From: Polytrichum commune
Lineage: Eukaryota > Streptophyta > Polytrichopsida > Polytrichales > Polytrichaceae
NCBI GenBank assembly: GCA_950295325.1
Contig: OX485804.1
Coordinates: forward strand, 41,788,001-41,852,000
Direction: 5' to 3'
DNA: 64,000 nt
Both the position numbers and the translations under genes were made by a program. Within the stretch, counting starts at the first letter, position 1, and every line of letters begins with the position of its first letter. Positions 45,921 to 59,224 of this stretch are shown here, piece after piece. The notes under the pieces were generated by a model. It saw only the letters and a list, made by a program, of their open reading frames with translations, was not told the origin of the DNA and did no database searches.

Positions 45921-48900
45921 TAGTTCAAAATATATGTTTATGTGCACATCGATGTCCAAATAAGGACTCCATATACTTAGGGTTAAACTTAGGCATGAGA
46001 TGCAATCCTCCTCAAATACTGGAAATTAGGCCATTTTTAGATTATAAAAAATATGTATCAATGAATCATTACATGCTCAAGTATTACCTATTATTCATCC
46101 ACTTTAGAAACATATGCCCCATAATATGTACCAAGATGACAAGGGCATGCGTCCACTCCCAAAGGATGTGTTGAATTTTGATGACATTGTCACTTACATG
46201 TGGGTTACTCAAAATATACATTTCATCTCTATGAGATCTTTGTACAACCTTATTCCAAGTCGAGAATATCAATACCTCTATGTCATTGTTTCTATTGCCA
46301 CTTTTGAGACCTATTCTAGAAGTTGATGTTCAATTATTAGAAAATGAATTTGTCGATGGTTATAGAGAGGGTGATAGGGTGATAGGTGTTGTATGTAGAT
46401 GGAAACACTATGGAAGTTAAGACACTGACTCTTAGATGAGCATTGCTTATAAATGACAAGGACTTTAAGAGAATCCCTGGGAGTTCAGATACTCCATCAA
46501 ATGAGGAGTATTGGAATGATGAAGTTGAAGGACTTCAAAGACCTCCTCATTGCTGATCAATACGCAAAAGTCTTCAGAAGGATGGGAAAGGTGCTTGGTA
46601 AATTTTCGCATTGGAGGTCTTAAGTTTACACAATTTCTTCACAAGGTACGTGTTGTTTTCTATTTTACTATACTTACATGTCACTTTATTTTACAATGAT
46701 GTTTCGAAACTCATGTACCTTTTTTTTGTAGCGTGAGATAGGCTTTGTGATGGAGGAGACATCTCGTAAAGTCGATGTGAAACCCCTTTTTAAATGAGGA
46801 ATGGCAAAAGTAATATGGGTGGCCATGCAAAATGCGACTTAAGAAGCAATAACATCCAACATAATTACTTGCGGATGATGATCATATGATATATGACTAG
46901 GATAAGGTGCCAAAGAAAGACGTAGAATCGAGTCAAAAAGATAAATTTAAACACAATGCAAACACCATAGTGTCTCTCATCTTGTTATTGCACCCAAGTC
47001 TAGACCAATTACACATACTTCTAATTCTTCAGCTCATGCTCTTAGTCCATCTTTGCATAACATATCTATGTCTCCATCCACTCCTCATACTTTGCACACT
47101 CAACAATTGCTTAAAGCTAATGTGAGTGATTCTTCAAATTCTCATATACTTTGTTCGGTCTTGTTGGAGAAAATGTCAATACCATCAATAATAAATAATA
47201 ATACAAACAAGAACCCGCTAATGATGAATTTTTTTTATTTTGTGCAGAAGGTTAGTTCATCATATTTTGTGAGAGTTTCTTTTGTATTTCTTTTTTCTTC
47301 TTCTTCAGTGCATACCAAATGTTTTGTTAATATTTTCAATCATTGTTTCAATTTTGTCTTCTTAGATGGCTTTAGGTAATAGAGCAAAGTGTCTTTGGAG
47401 GCTTGTTCATTTGAAGGGTTTGATTTAATAATTATTGACTTACCCTCGTCTTTCCATGCCAAATGTGTCTCCTCCTACTAACATCCCATCTTGAAACATT
47501 CACAAGAGTAAGAACATTGAGGCTCTTTTTGAAATTGTTTTTGCATATCTCACTGACGACAACCTTTTGCTTCTATTTTTCAATAAGAAGGATCTTAGGG
47601 ACAATGTGACAACATTTGTGGCCTCTTATGATTTTGTATTGCGGAAAGACTAGTGGGGTTATAACGAGTTGCAATTGTGTTCTCCTTTGGACACATCTTT
47701 GAAGGTACATTCAAAACTCTTTATCCAAGTCGTATTTTGTCCAATCCCTATAATATGTTCTTATGTTTCGTTATTCATCCCTCGACGTTTATTTATTCTT
47801 CACAGACTCACCGTTTCCGCATCATGTTGTTTCTCCGTTCGAATCCAATAATTGGAATTTGTTTTTCAAAAGAAAAACACAATGTTTGAGGTGGATGTGG
47901 ATGCAATGGACGTATATTTCAATCTCGTGACCGTAATAACGCAACTCATAAAAGGGAAAATGCCATGGAGAGGTGGTAGAGAATAGGACTATGAATTAAT
48001 GTATATTTTGATTGAGGCTTTAATAACTCTTTCTTATGTTGTCCTTGATGCTTACATGCTACATGTTGATTACTTCTCAAGGTTTCTAGGCCATGTGATA
48101 CTCACTTTGGATAAGTTGATGATTTGTACAAAAAACTTGATTTCTTAGTGTTTTATTGGCAGGTTCGTCTATCTATGCATGGAGATGTCGGCCATTTAAT
48201 TGCGTGCGAGGAAAACTTTGTCTTGTTTGATGCCGTTTTATCCCCCATTACACGATACAATGTCTACTCCTAATGCAGGTGGATTGCATCCAAGAATTGT
48301 TTCCCAAGATTCCAACAAAGAACCTATAAAGAAGGTTGCTTGGAAAAATCATTTGAGTACATAAATTTTGCAATTTGTCCTTATATTTATGCTCACTATA
48401 ACTATAACGCATTATATATGTATGCTTGAAATTTAACGATCATTCTTTTGTTTTGCAGAAAAAAGAAACATTTGAGTTTGCCTTCAACTCCAATATGTTG
48501 CCTCCTTATGCGGAGAGTGTCGCTCAACAAATGGCACATATTGCGTCTCCGCATATACGTTGTTGTTCTGCACAAATTGCTCGTAATCCAAATGTAAATG
48601 ACAAGGCGGATAAGAGTGATGGTCTTGATGAATAGGCTAATAGAGTGTAGGTACATTTAGATAGTTGTTAATACCATCCACTGCAAATTTGATTGGATTG
48701 GTTGGAGGTGTGACAAAGTTTGAATTATAGGATTTTTTTAAATAAATAAATTATGTCCACATTTGTGGGTTTGGATTTGTGTGAGCAATTTCTGGTTAAT
48801 CCTCAACATCTGGAACATTTTAGAGTTAACCGCAAAGTCACCAAAACTTGTTGTTGTCTAGTTTTTTGCTGGAATCTCCCATATTTGCCATTTCCAATAC

Positions 48901-49900
48901 TTCCAAAACCCAAAGAAGCCCTCCTAGACTTTCCAATTACACTCAAACAAGGGACCATTAAGGCAAAACGCTATCCCTTAAATGAGTTCAAATGGCAACG
49001 TCCACCAATTAGTTTTGTAGTTTATGGGTTTTCTTGGGAGTTGTTATGAACAAATGTAATTATTTATGCTAAAATACCATGGATGTAGGGTACTAGTGGT
49101 TGTTTTTCAAAATATTTTTCCAACCTCACCACTCACCACTCACATGATAGCACTCCCCATTAACAATCCCTACATCACATACCCCATATTCCCTACCAAC
49201 CTCCAAAAACTCCAAACAATATTTCTAGAAGACCAAATCCACAGAATAGCAAATCTCACAAAAATACTACAACAAGAGCAACTCACCCATACACAGTGAG
49301 AAGGTACACAAAACAAGCTCCAAGAAATTTCCAACCAAAGCATATAACAAATTGGGTTCCCCTAAGGAGGATGGTTTGCTCATCAATTTGTGTAGATCCT
49401 CGGAAAACTCTTTGAAGACAATGGTCATCAAACAAATAAACAAAAACTAACCCCAAAGTACATATGTTCACAATGTGAAATTGTCGTTGTAGTATTGTAG
49501 GGATTCTAATTGAATGTATGCATGGAATATTGGGAGCCAAAAGTCAATGTTGAACAAACCATAGTCTCAACTGAAAGAATGAGCCTTGGTGGAATCCCAC
49601 AACCTTTGGAAGGACTAGGTAATAAAAGGTTAAGAGGGGAAAGACCATTGATTGTTGAGGTGAAATGATTTCTAGATGCTTACCTTTTAGAAGAAGATAA
49701 GTTCAATGAGTGGAAACGAATGGTATACTTGTCAAGTTAAACTATTAAAATAAGAAAGGGATATAACAGTCAAAATTCACAAAGAATAAAGAGAAGATCC
49801 CAAAAGAAGTCTATGGTTTTCTAACTCTAATGATGTGAGGAATTATAGTGGTGCTTGGAACAAGTGTGGACAAAGTGGCTAGATATCAACAAAAGACTAT
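45921..49900. other. Intergenic, unrecognised coding-like remnants
   Basis: Between 46.1 and 48.7 kb several short frames follow one another on the plus strand, for example 46907-47125, 47669-47889 and 48426-48635. The last reads KKETFEFAFNSNMLPPYAES. Their spacing hints at a decayed gene or transposon, but I recognise no domain. From 49.1 kb onward the plus strand becomes C-rich and G-poor like the retroelement to the right, so 49.1-49.5 kb may be its detached 5' part. Confidence 0.35.
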
Positions 49901-50361
49901 AGCATTACAATTGTCTCATAGTAAAAGGACTTGATTAAAAAAACATTGTCACCTCTAGGTGAGAATCGTACTGCCCTTTTAAGTTACATTAAACTGAATT
50001 AATTAGTATGTGAAATTTAACTATACCAAAATGCCCTTGGTTTTGGTAAAAAGACCAAAATGGGATACTTTATGCAAAACTATTGTTGATGGATTTGCCT
50101 ATGATTGAGCACCACATAATGTCCAACTAAAATGAACCTACTACATATCATTGAATCGGTAAGTAAAGTGAGGTGTGTGATAGTCACAAATGCATGTACT
50201 GAAATCAAGAGATTTCCCACACCTTTTGTTTGTATAAATGAATGAATTGTCACCCTAAATCTTAAACCATTCAAAATAAACTTGTGATTATCTTGATTAA
50301 ATTTATATGAGACACCTAGAAAATACAAGAATCACTTATTAAGTCTTCCCTTATTGTTTTC

Positions 50362-52840
50362 ATGGGTTTTTATCTTATCCAAAATCTAAACTACATTACC
50401 CACCCCCACGTGCTCCTACATAACAACCCCGACATACTAACCCTTCAATCAATCAAAAACATCAACATCCCCCCAAGCCCAGTTGCCCATGCACAATGGA
50501 TAGAAGATCTAGCAAACATTGCCAAAAATGTCAAAATTGAAGCCTACAAAATCACATCAAAACACACCGCAATTAATTGTAAAATACCCCTTACCAAGTA
50601 TAGAACATCACTAGACAAAAATAAACCCAAAATTATCCACAAACAAATATTCCACCTAACAACCAATAACCTCATTGACTGCCTTCAAGACCCACAAGGC
50701 AATATCCTCACAAACCCCATAGCCATAGCCAATGCCATACAATGCTCTCAACATGCATTACTTCAAAGACAAGCACCCCTAAGTGACAACATCACATAGC
50801 ACCCAGATACATGCATGTGCACCATACGAAAATACCCACGGCACACCCCCAATGGCATCTTCTTAGATAAAAGAGACCCCCCACCACCACACAAATATAT
50901 ACACATTTCTCATGAGAAGTCTACAACAATTGTCTCAAAATATTAACATGAGAAAAAACTCTCAAACTTGGCAACATCCTAAACAAAATAATCAAAGTCT
51001 TAACCCTCCTCCCCAAATCAAAACATGACATTTTTATTCTTCCAAAAATGTTAAAAACAAAGAGAAATCCCAACCTACTAAAAACATAGTAAAACCATCC
51101 TAATGCACAAAAAGATGACCCCATCCACCTCACCAATTACAAGCCTATTGCACTTGCCAATACAATATATAAACTTTACACCATCACCCTAACCAGCCTC
51201 CTCACAAGCTTTGGACACCAACATAGATTCCTATACTTTAGCCAAGAAGAATTTGGACTCCAATGCAACACCACAAGACAAATCCAAATGATTATAGCAG
51301 CCTTTGAAGATGCACAATCCCACCAACAAAAACATATACCTAACATACATTGACTTTTGAAATGATTTTGGCTTCATCAATCACACTCAACTAATGGCCC
51401 TCATGGAAGACTTAGGGTAAACTAGATGTTGTAGAATCAATTGGCAAAATATACACAAACTCCACCGCATTTTTTTCTAGAAGCCATTTTGGATTAACAT
51501 CCCCAATACAAATTTATTGTGGAACCATACAAGGTGACACCACCTTTAATACCACTTCAACACACCCCCTTTTGCATGCACCATCACTGCATATGCCGAT
51601 GACCTCGGGATAATTATTGACAACATCAAGCCACAAATATACAAACTACAAGAATTCACCGAATGGTCACACATGGACCTAAACCTCTCAAATTGTGCCA
51701 TCACATGTTGCACAAATAAATCCAAATACTGCAAGATCATGCGTATACAACCCAAACAACAACATCCAAGCTACCAAAACATCCTATGAGCAAAGCTTAA
51801 CACCATACTCATTTCCATCAAAACCATGTACATGCTACCCAATTGGACATGCACATATTCATAGACAACCACAATAGCATAATTCTCATAACCAATGACA
51901 TACGACACTCATCCTTGCAACATTACCACCCGGACAAACTACTTACAACAACAATTGTACACCAAATACATTGGACCCTGCACAAAATCCACATACACAA
52001 AGTAAAAGCCCATACTTGCATTACTAGAAACGAAATAACCGACATGCTAGCAAACGAGTAAACACACAAAGACAACCCACTAATACACCCCACACACACA
52101 TTGCCCACACCACCTCTTGTTGGCTAGCAAGTTGCCCGATTGCCACACCCAATGGGGCCATCCACAACCTCCGTACATCCATAAATGAAGAGCATTGGAA
52201 ACAAGAATCCTATGCAACCCTAAATAAATTTCCATATGTTGAAAAATGGCTATCAAATGACATAATCAATCATAAACTCTCCTATCACTTTTGGGAAGCC
52301 ATGGATAAATCTGATGCCCAAATCACACAAACTTTGAAATTCTGATACAACCAATATATAGGTAATCATACAAAATTTTGTATTTTGGACCCTCACCCAA
52401 ACCCCAATTGCACCCTATGCCCCCAACAATAATAGGGACACATGTCCTCACCTCCTCTCCACATGTGAGAACCAACACGTAAAAGGCCTAACGATATCAC
52501 GGCACAACAAAATTGTGCACCTCATTGCCCAAACACTACAAGCCATCCACATGTCCACATGCGCACCCACACCATGCCAATGCCAAGCAAAACTAGGACT
52601 TGACATACTATGCCAAACACCAATACCCCTCTCCCCCACACACACACTCCAATTCATAGAATCCACATCTTGCCATGATAGATTCCCTGACCAAGCTCTC
52701 AAACAAGAACACACCAAATATGACTCACTAATTAACACTATACAAAACAACAGATGGGAATTAAACCCCCTCACCACCATCACAGCCATGGTAAGAAAAT
52801 ACTCACATACTCAGTCTCAAACAAAAGAAAATTAGTCAAC
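50362..52840 (+). mobile_element. Decayed non-LTR (LINE-type) retrotransposon with reverse transcriptase and RNase H remnants
   Basis: Parts appear in the order expected of a plant LINE but in different frames. A 145-codon frame (50362-50799) contains LQDPQGNILTNPIAIANAI, like the region ahead of LINE reverse transcriptase. At about 51135 the RT motif NYKPIALANTIYKLYT follows. At about 51345 there is YIDF with NDFG, and at 51592-51603 the catalytic YADD within ITAYADDLGIIIDN. Near 51996-52061 an RNase H-like tail reads KVKAHTCITRNEITDMLANE. Frame changes and stops between these parts show it is dead. The plus strand is visibly rich in A and C and poor in G throughout. The tandem array to the right begins in its 3' end. 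No endonuclease domain could be identified with confidence. Confidence 0.75.
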
Positions 52841-53941
52841 AAACAAGCACCCGTCCTCCATAACACTACTCAACACGCACTTAGCGTACATTCAGTGGGC
52901 CTTAAAAATATAATAGTCGGATGCTTAGAAGGTTGTGCATGCATGCTTGTATTTCAACTAAGATCCCAACATCCGACTACCATATTCCAAGGGCCCACGT
53001 CGCTAAGTAATAATGTTATGCCCCCCCCCCCTTTAACTTTGGATACCTTACATACTTAGTCCCAAACAAATGAAAATTAGACAACAAACGAGCACCCGTC
53101 CTTCATAACACTACACAACACGCACTTAGCGTACATTCAGTGGGCCTTCAAAGTATAATAGTCGGATGCTTAGAAAGTTGTGCATGCAAACTCGTATTTT
53201 AACTAAGCCCCTAACATTCGACTACCATATTCCAAGGGTCCACATCGCTAAGTAATAATGTTATGCCTCCCCCCCCCCCCCCCAACTTTGGATACCTCAC
53301 ATACTTAGTCCCAAACAAAAGAAAATTAGACAACAAACAAGCACCCGTCCTCCATAACACCACTCAACACACACTTAACGTACGTTTAGTGGGCCTTCAA
53401 AATATAACAGTCGGATGCTTAGAGAGTTGTGCATGCAGACAAGTATTTTAACTAAGCTCCCAACATCCGACTATCATATTCCGAGGGCCCACATCGCTAA
53501 GTAATACCTCACATACTTAGTCCCAAATAAAAGAAAATTAGACAACAAACAAACACCCGTCCTCCATAACACTACTCAACACGCACTTAGCGTACATTCA
53601 ATGGGCCTTCAAAACATAACATTGTCGGATGCTTAGAAAGTTGTGCATGCAGACTCGTATTTCAACTAAGCTCCCAACATCCGACTATCATATTCCGAAG
53701 GCCCACATCGCTAAGTAATACCTCACATACTTAGTCCCAAATAAAAGAAAATTAGACAACAAACAAGCACCCGTCCTCCACAACACTACTCAACACACAC
53801 TCAGAGTACGTTTAGTGGGCCTTCAAAACATAACAGTGTCGGATGCTTAGAAAGTTGTGCATGCAAACTCATATTTCAACTAAGCTCCCAACATCCGACT
53901 ACCATATTCCGAGGGCCCACATCGCTAAGTAATAATGTTAT
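52800..53941. repeat. Five-unit tandem array, each unit carrying a CATAAC-family MITE
   Basis: Units begin with 'cacatacttagtcccaaaca', 'aaaattagacaacaaacaag' and 'cacccgtcctc' near 52803, 53050, 53298, 53509 and 53723. Each continues into a hairpin element that starts cataacactactcaacacgc and ends 'cgctaagtaataatgttatg' or a shortened form. Inside each element 'agtcggatgcttag' pairs with 'catccgactaccatatt'. Units 1 and 2 (full MITE ends at 53020 and 53265) are followed by C tracts; units 3 and 4 lack the last ~10 bp. Unit spacing is about 247, 248, 211 and 214 bp. Confidence 0.85.
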
Positions 53942-54446
53942 CCCCCCCCTTCCCAAACACACCTTTGGATAAATATCTTACTAACTAGAGCCCACCCGTG
54001 AAGGAGGCATAGTACATTATGTTGGATTATGGATAACCATCATCAATGTAAGGCTAACAGGCTCACATTCACACCTATACTTGGCTATAGTTGTTACTTT
54101 TCTTTCTCCTTTTTTTTCCTTACCCTCAATCTAAGGGGAAAGCTCACACCGGGCAAGTCATAATTATATGCAACTGCATGCATGCGGGAGGATTTTATAT
54201 AAAGGGCCGTTGTAATTGACTTCGAGTCATTGGCGACCACCCGTGCTAGTAAACTACCGTCACCATGATGTCAACTTTTTTAAGGTGGCAGTCATGGGTG
54301 TGAGGAGCTATTCAACATTGAGTAATTAATTAACAAGTTCCATTGAGATATTCATGGGTGGATTCCCAAATGGAGTTGGTTATTAATGACACCAACAACA
54401 AATAGTATCTCAAGCCTAGCTACATTTATCATGTTAACATGCATGT
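53942..54446. other. Intergenic, nothing recognised
   Basis: No gene or repeat was recognised between the MITE array and the hAT element. Confidence 0.5.
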
Positions 54447-54454
54447 AGAACATG

Positions 54455-55827
54455 CAGTGTTCAAGATTGAAGTCTTCAATGCCCTTCAAACGCGATTTGG
54501 CCCTTCAAAATATACCTCTCTCAAAACAGCCCTTCAAAATGCAACCCCAAACTCAAAATGAAAACTTCACTTGAGGTCCTCAAAATTTTTACACCCGTCA
54601 ACACTGTAGCGCTACAGTGACGAGGAGGTCGCTACAGCAACGAGGAGGTCATGGAGAGATTGGTATTTTGTATGCCTGCAATTTTAGAAATTTGGGAGGT
54701 TGAAGAACCCACATGATACAAGGATCTAACTTCTCTTCGGTTCCAATTTTTCATTCACATGCTAGCTGATATATTATCAGAGTTGAATAAGGTCAATCGC
54801 AAGTTTCAGTTTGATCTTGTAGATATCACTAGCATAGCTTCTACGATTGATGTAACAATCAGCTTGTTTCGTAGACACTATCTAGGTGTAAGTTTTGGCC
54901 TGACAACCAAACACCTAGGAAAGTTTCTCCGCGAGGTGGTACCCAATGGGCAGATATTGTATGTTGATAGTTTTGGGTGTGAAAAAATGCATATCTTGCA
55001 TTATGATTCCATGCCCGAGTGTGACGTAGGAGGCTCATTGGAGGCATGCATCATGTTGGGGAGGCAGTATGTGCAGAAGATCATCGATTCACTCAATGAT
55101 CGATTTCCTGACTTGTCCATTTTCAATGCAGCCCGGCTTTTTAGCCCGAAGCACTATCCCGTAGATGAATTGGACAGAGGGACATTAACGGAACAATGGT
55201 TGAACCGGTTGGTGACACATTTCCGTTGGAGCGATGACCTTGTTAATCAATGCAATGCGGAATTGCTAGAATTCGTGGAGATGTTATGTTCCGTTTGTGA
55301 ACGCCGAAGTATGCAAGAAGCTTGGGTTTTTTGTGGCAATGACTGGGAGTTCATGATTAATTGGCCAACTATGATGTCGCTATGGCAAGCCATACTTGTG
55401 ATCCCAACTAGCACTGTTGTTTGTGAGCGTGGTTTTTCAAAGCAAAATTGGGTTAAGAGTGAAAGGAAAACTAGACTCAACCTTGACACACTAGATGCTT
55501 TAATGAGGGTTAGTCTAAATGGGTTAGGAGTTGAATTCATGGATTGGGATAGTATTTTTGAATCTTGGAAAATTGGCACAAGAACCAACAAGCGTAGGGC
55601 ATTATCACTAGAAGAGGTGGAGTTAGATGGTTGATTCTTAATTCTTCACATTATATTGGAAGCATGCACCATATAAATCACGCATAAGTTTAATATGAGT
55701 TTTTTATATTTTATTTCTATATTACTGAATTGGCGTCTTGAATTTGAACTAGCCCTTCAACCGAAGGGCTCAAATTTTAGAGCCCTTCAAAATGAAACTC
55801 ATATGAGGGCTTCAATCTTGAACACTG
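54455..55827 (+). mobile_element. hAT transposon, 1373 bp, perfect TIRs and 8-bp target duplication
   Basis: The terminal inverted repeats CAGTGTTCAAGATTGAAG (54455-54472 and, inverted, 55810-55827) are identical over 18 bp. The flanks are AGAACATG at 54447-54454 and 55828-55835, an exact 8-bp duplication as hAT elements make. Copies of 'gcccttcaaaatg' or its start occur near both ends (about 54480-54545 and 55750-55800), like the subterminal transposase-binding repeats of hAT elements. 'acagtgacgaggaggtcgct' and a near copy lie side by side near 54610-54650. The element is far shorter than autonomous hATs and keeps only the C-terminal half of the transposase. Confidence 0.93.
54759..55634 (+). 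pseudogene. hAT transposase, C-terminal half with dimerisation domain
   Basis: The frame has 291 codons; hAT transposases usually have 600 or more. The visible part resembles the second half of the large plant/animal group of zinc finger 862-like hAT proteins. ILSELNKVNRKFQ is near the start. The hAT dimerisation motif follows in the last third as WQAILVIPTSTVVCERGFS, then TRLNLDTLDALMRVS. The frame stays open upstream of the ATG only to a TGA about 45 bp earlier (DLTSLRFQFFIH), so the start codon is probably not original. The BED zinc finger and the N-terminal catalytic residues are missing, consistent with an internal deletion. The absence of other stops suggests the loss was recent or the remnant is under constraint. 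Confidence 0.85.
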
Positions 55828-55835
55828 AGAACATG

Positions 55836-58800
55836 TGACGTGGATGGAATCTCAACCCATTTGCCATAAACGTACATGCCATGCACCATGAATTGGCCCG
55901 GCCCTCTTTTGATGGATTGGTTCTTTTATGCTTCTTTGGGTTTATTCTCCCGAGTTTCTTCTTCCTTTTTCCTTTTTCCCTTTTTCTAAATGTTCAAGAG
56001 ATCGACGTTGGCGACAATGGTTGGAGTGGCGAAACCACGTGTGGATGATAATACATGTGTTCGTGTAAAGTTGTACACATTCATCCTAATTGTAGCAATT
56101 TTATGTGGTTTATGTGATGATATTTGGAGGTTTTTGAGGTGATTTTGTCCATAGAAAGAACATGGACGAACCATAAGATATGAAAAAATATGCTTTTGAA
56201 ATTGTGATTTGACGATAGATCCCGGATTCTTAATAGGGTGCTTGAGTGGGTTTAACATGATTGTTAAGGTAAGGTATATATGGCCCTATTTGTACTCCAC
56301 ATGCATGTCCAACCATTGGATTGGCTCAAGAATTGTCTCATCCATTCAACAATTGCGAATCACAACAATTGTGGATTCTAATTTCATATTAAAAGTTGAG
56401 ATTGGAAGTTATAAGAAGTGGAAGGGAAGATTTTATATTTAGTTCAATTTTCAAGAGATCACATAGGTCCTCCCATTTGTGTAAAATGTCGAACCTAGAA
56501 TGGTATTAGTATTTTAAGCACATAGTCTAATCTCATCATGACATGTGTCATTTTGGTGTTTGCTCTTAACCGCGAACCTTGTCATTACCATTCAAATATA
56601 GGTGTTTGAGTAAGCAAAGTACCCATGTGAGCCCCACAAACACATTTTACAGCCTTATGAGGTCATTGTTCTCAAACAATCAACCTATAGTTGAGTAGCA
56701 TATGGCAAGGGTTGTGGTAATAAATAAGGACCAGAATGACATAAGTTTTTTTCGCTAAGGCTGCACCATGTGCTCATAACATAGACACCTTTCTAAGCTT
56801 ACGAATGTATACACTTGGGAGGGCGGGTGTAATGACCTAACCCTTGATGGCCTAAATGTCCCAAAACACGACTTACTGTTTCAAATGATTGGATCTTGTT
56901 AAACGAATTAAGAAATTTTAAGCAATTGATTTTCTTACGAACGTAGCTATTGTAATTGTCTTATCATCTCCAAAAAGCTCAACCATGGATTTTTGTGCAT
57001 AGTCATCCTCTATACCTTATTAAGTGCTCACACCTCCAAAGACATCGTGACAAATTGATTGCTTCATGATGATTCACGATTGCAACTTTCCATCAAACTA
57101 ATTCTACCAAACTTCTCATCAAAATAATGAGATATGTGATCGTGTTAAATTTTCAACCTCTTTACTTTATCCATAATAGGAAATGTTGTCTCCTTTTTTA
57201 ATTTTAACCATATGGGGGCCATATGGATGTGATTGTGTGATCATTTGATAGTCTCACGACTCCTCCCTTGTGATAGTTCTCAAGAAACCCTTAGGAAAGA
57301 CAAATAAAAACATTGGCTTCTGATGGAGGCAAGTGTGAATGCAAAGTCACTTTGCCCACATGTTACTGTCACCATACAGTGGTGGACTCTATCCACCTAG
57401 GATTCTTTTTAATATATCACATCTTAGAAAATGCTTTCCCTTGCATATCCTCTATACATTATGAAGTGCTCTCATCTAAAGAATAATCATGACAAATTGA
57501 TACTTTTAAGTTGATTTATGATTGCGACTTTCCATCAATCTATAATATATGTAGTTGAAACTATCTTACCAAGCTTCTCATCGAAACAATGAGATTTGTG
57601 ATTGTGATGAACTTTCAATGTTTCTCTTTATTAGTGATAAAAAAAAAATTGCCAGGTGATTTTAGCCATGTTTATGTGATCATTTGATGTTGTCTCACAA
57701 CTTCTTAATAAAAGAATCAAGAAATATTTATCATATAAAAAATATTAGATAATACTTTACATTTCGTACCATTAAGGGTTAAAATGAACAATCAATCTTC
57801 ATTGTGACCATTCATAACTTTTGTAACTCAACAATTGGTGTAAGAAAATAAGTAGGTTTAGTGTTACAATTGTGAAGAGCATGCATCACATGTCCCCACA
57901 CCATCCACAAAACCAAGAGAGAGGATAAGTTGCGTACACAAGGTGAGTAGTAACAAAGCTCAACTATTATGTCACATGATTTGGGAACAAAATATAGAGA
58001 AACTTATTATTTTGATTCCCTCTTACATGCTCTTTGACCATGCCACATTTGTCTACACATTCTACCACAAGGTAATGAACGTATGGCAAGAGCTTAATTA
58101 GTCACATATTAAAACACAACTTTGCCTCTAGTTCCACGCACCAAAGAGAGTCGATGCGTGTTAGATGCTTACAAGACACGTGTTTAAAATTTAGCACTGC
58201 AACTTACTTAGGGTAACTTACCCTAATTGAGGTGCAACTTGAATACTTTATTAACCATATATCACGCAGAGAGGTCGATTCCTAAACTCAATAAATATTT
58301 TTGATGTTGTTCATGTAAAACATGTAAGAATATATGTCATTGTTCTTCTTTTTTATTATATATACACACATATATGTTACTGCCGAGAGAGAGAGAGTCC
58401 ACATGAATTAAAAGCCCTTCATCTTTCTATTTTGTGCATTCTTATTTTGTGGGTATAACACATGTATTCAAAAAACTGAGTGTGCAAGCTTACCTAAAGT
58501 GCTCCATCCAAATAAATGTAGACTCGTCATTTGTTACTTCGTGTCTATAGGTGCAACTACACCTAAATTGACATGGCCATTGCTATGTGCCTTGTTCTTC
58601 GAGTTAGGAGTTTGGTTCATGCCACCTACCATGGGGATTGCAATAACAATGATAATAATAATAGTAAGAATAATTGATCCTTTCAACTTCATTGTTCATG
58701 CATTCCGATTAGGGCACACTAGTCTAAGTCAAGGTTTTTGACCCCGATTTACAGGTCATGTTGGATGTATAAGAAGATCAGGGCTACACAATGTTCTATA

Positions 58801-59224
58801 CATTTGACCCTCCCTCATGGTAGGTGTTAGAAAACTTGATCCCTTCTGAGTTGGGCCTTGGGCCAACGATCTTATCCGATATTGCAACACCGACATTGCG
58901 TTCTTTAGATGATTTGACTTAGAAATTTGCATGAGAAACCCCAAATTAGTCAACCGGGACCCGATTATGAAGAATTAAGCACAAACCTATGGGGGATAAG
59001 TGTAGGTATTGTGTACCCTTCTCATTTTGACAAGACTTGTGGGAACTCAACCATGAGAGCAAGACACCTAGATTATAGCCTTGCCATGAAAAAAAATTGA
59101 TTCGTTATATGTTATAAGAGCCTTTTTACTAGACATACTCTTAGAAACTTGGTCCAATGGAATAGCGTGTTACATTATTGTAAAAGCTATGCCACAATGG
59201 ACTTTGGAATTTAAGGCAAGCATG
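55836..59224. other. Intergenic, no gene recognised
   Basis: The stretch contains a foldback-family piece at about 56480-56620 ('gaacctagaatggtattagt', 'cacatagtctaatctcatca', 'tcaaatataggtgtttgagt'). Two similar segments near 57000-57250 and 57430-57700 share 'gtgctca', 'gacaaattgat' and 'aacaatgagat' landmarks, probably an old duplication. A (GA)n run is at about 58386-58397. No protein was recognised. Confidence 0.45.
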
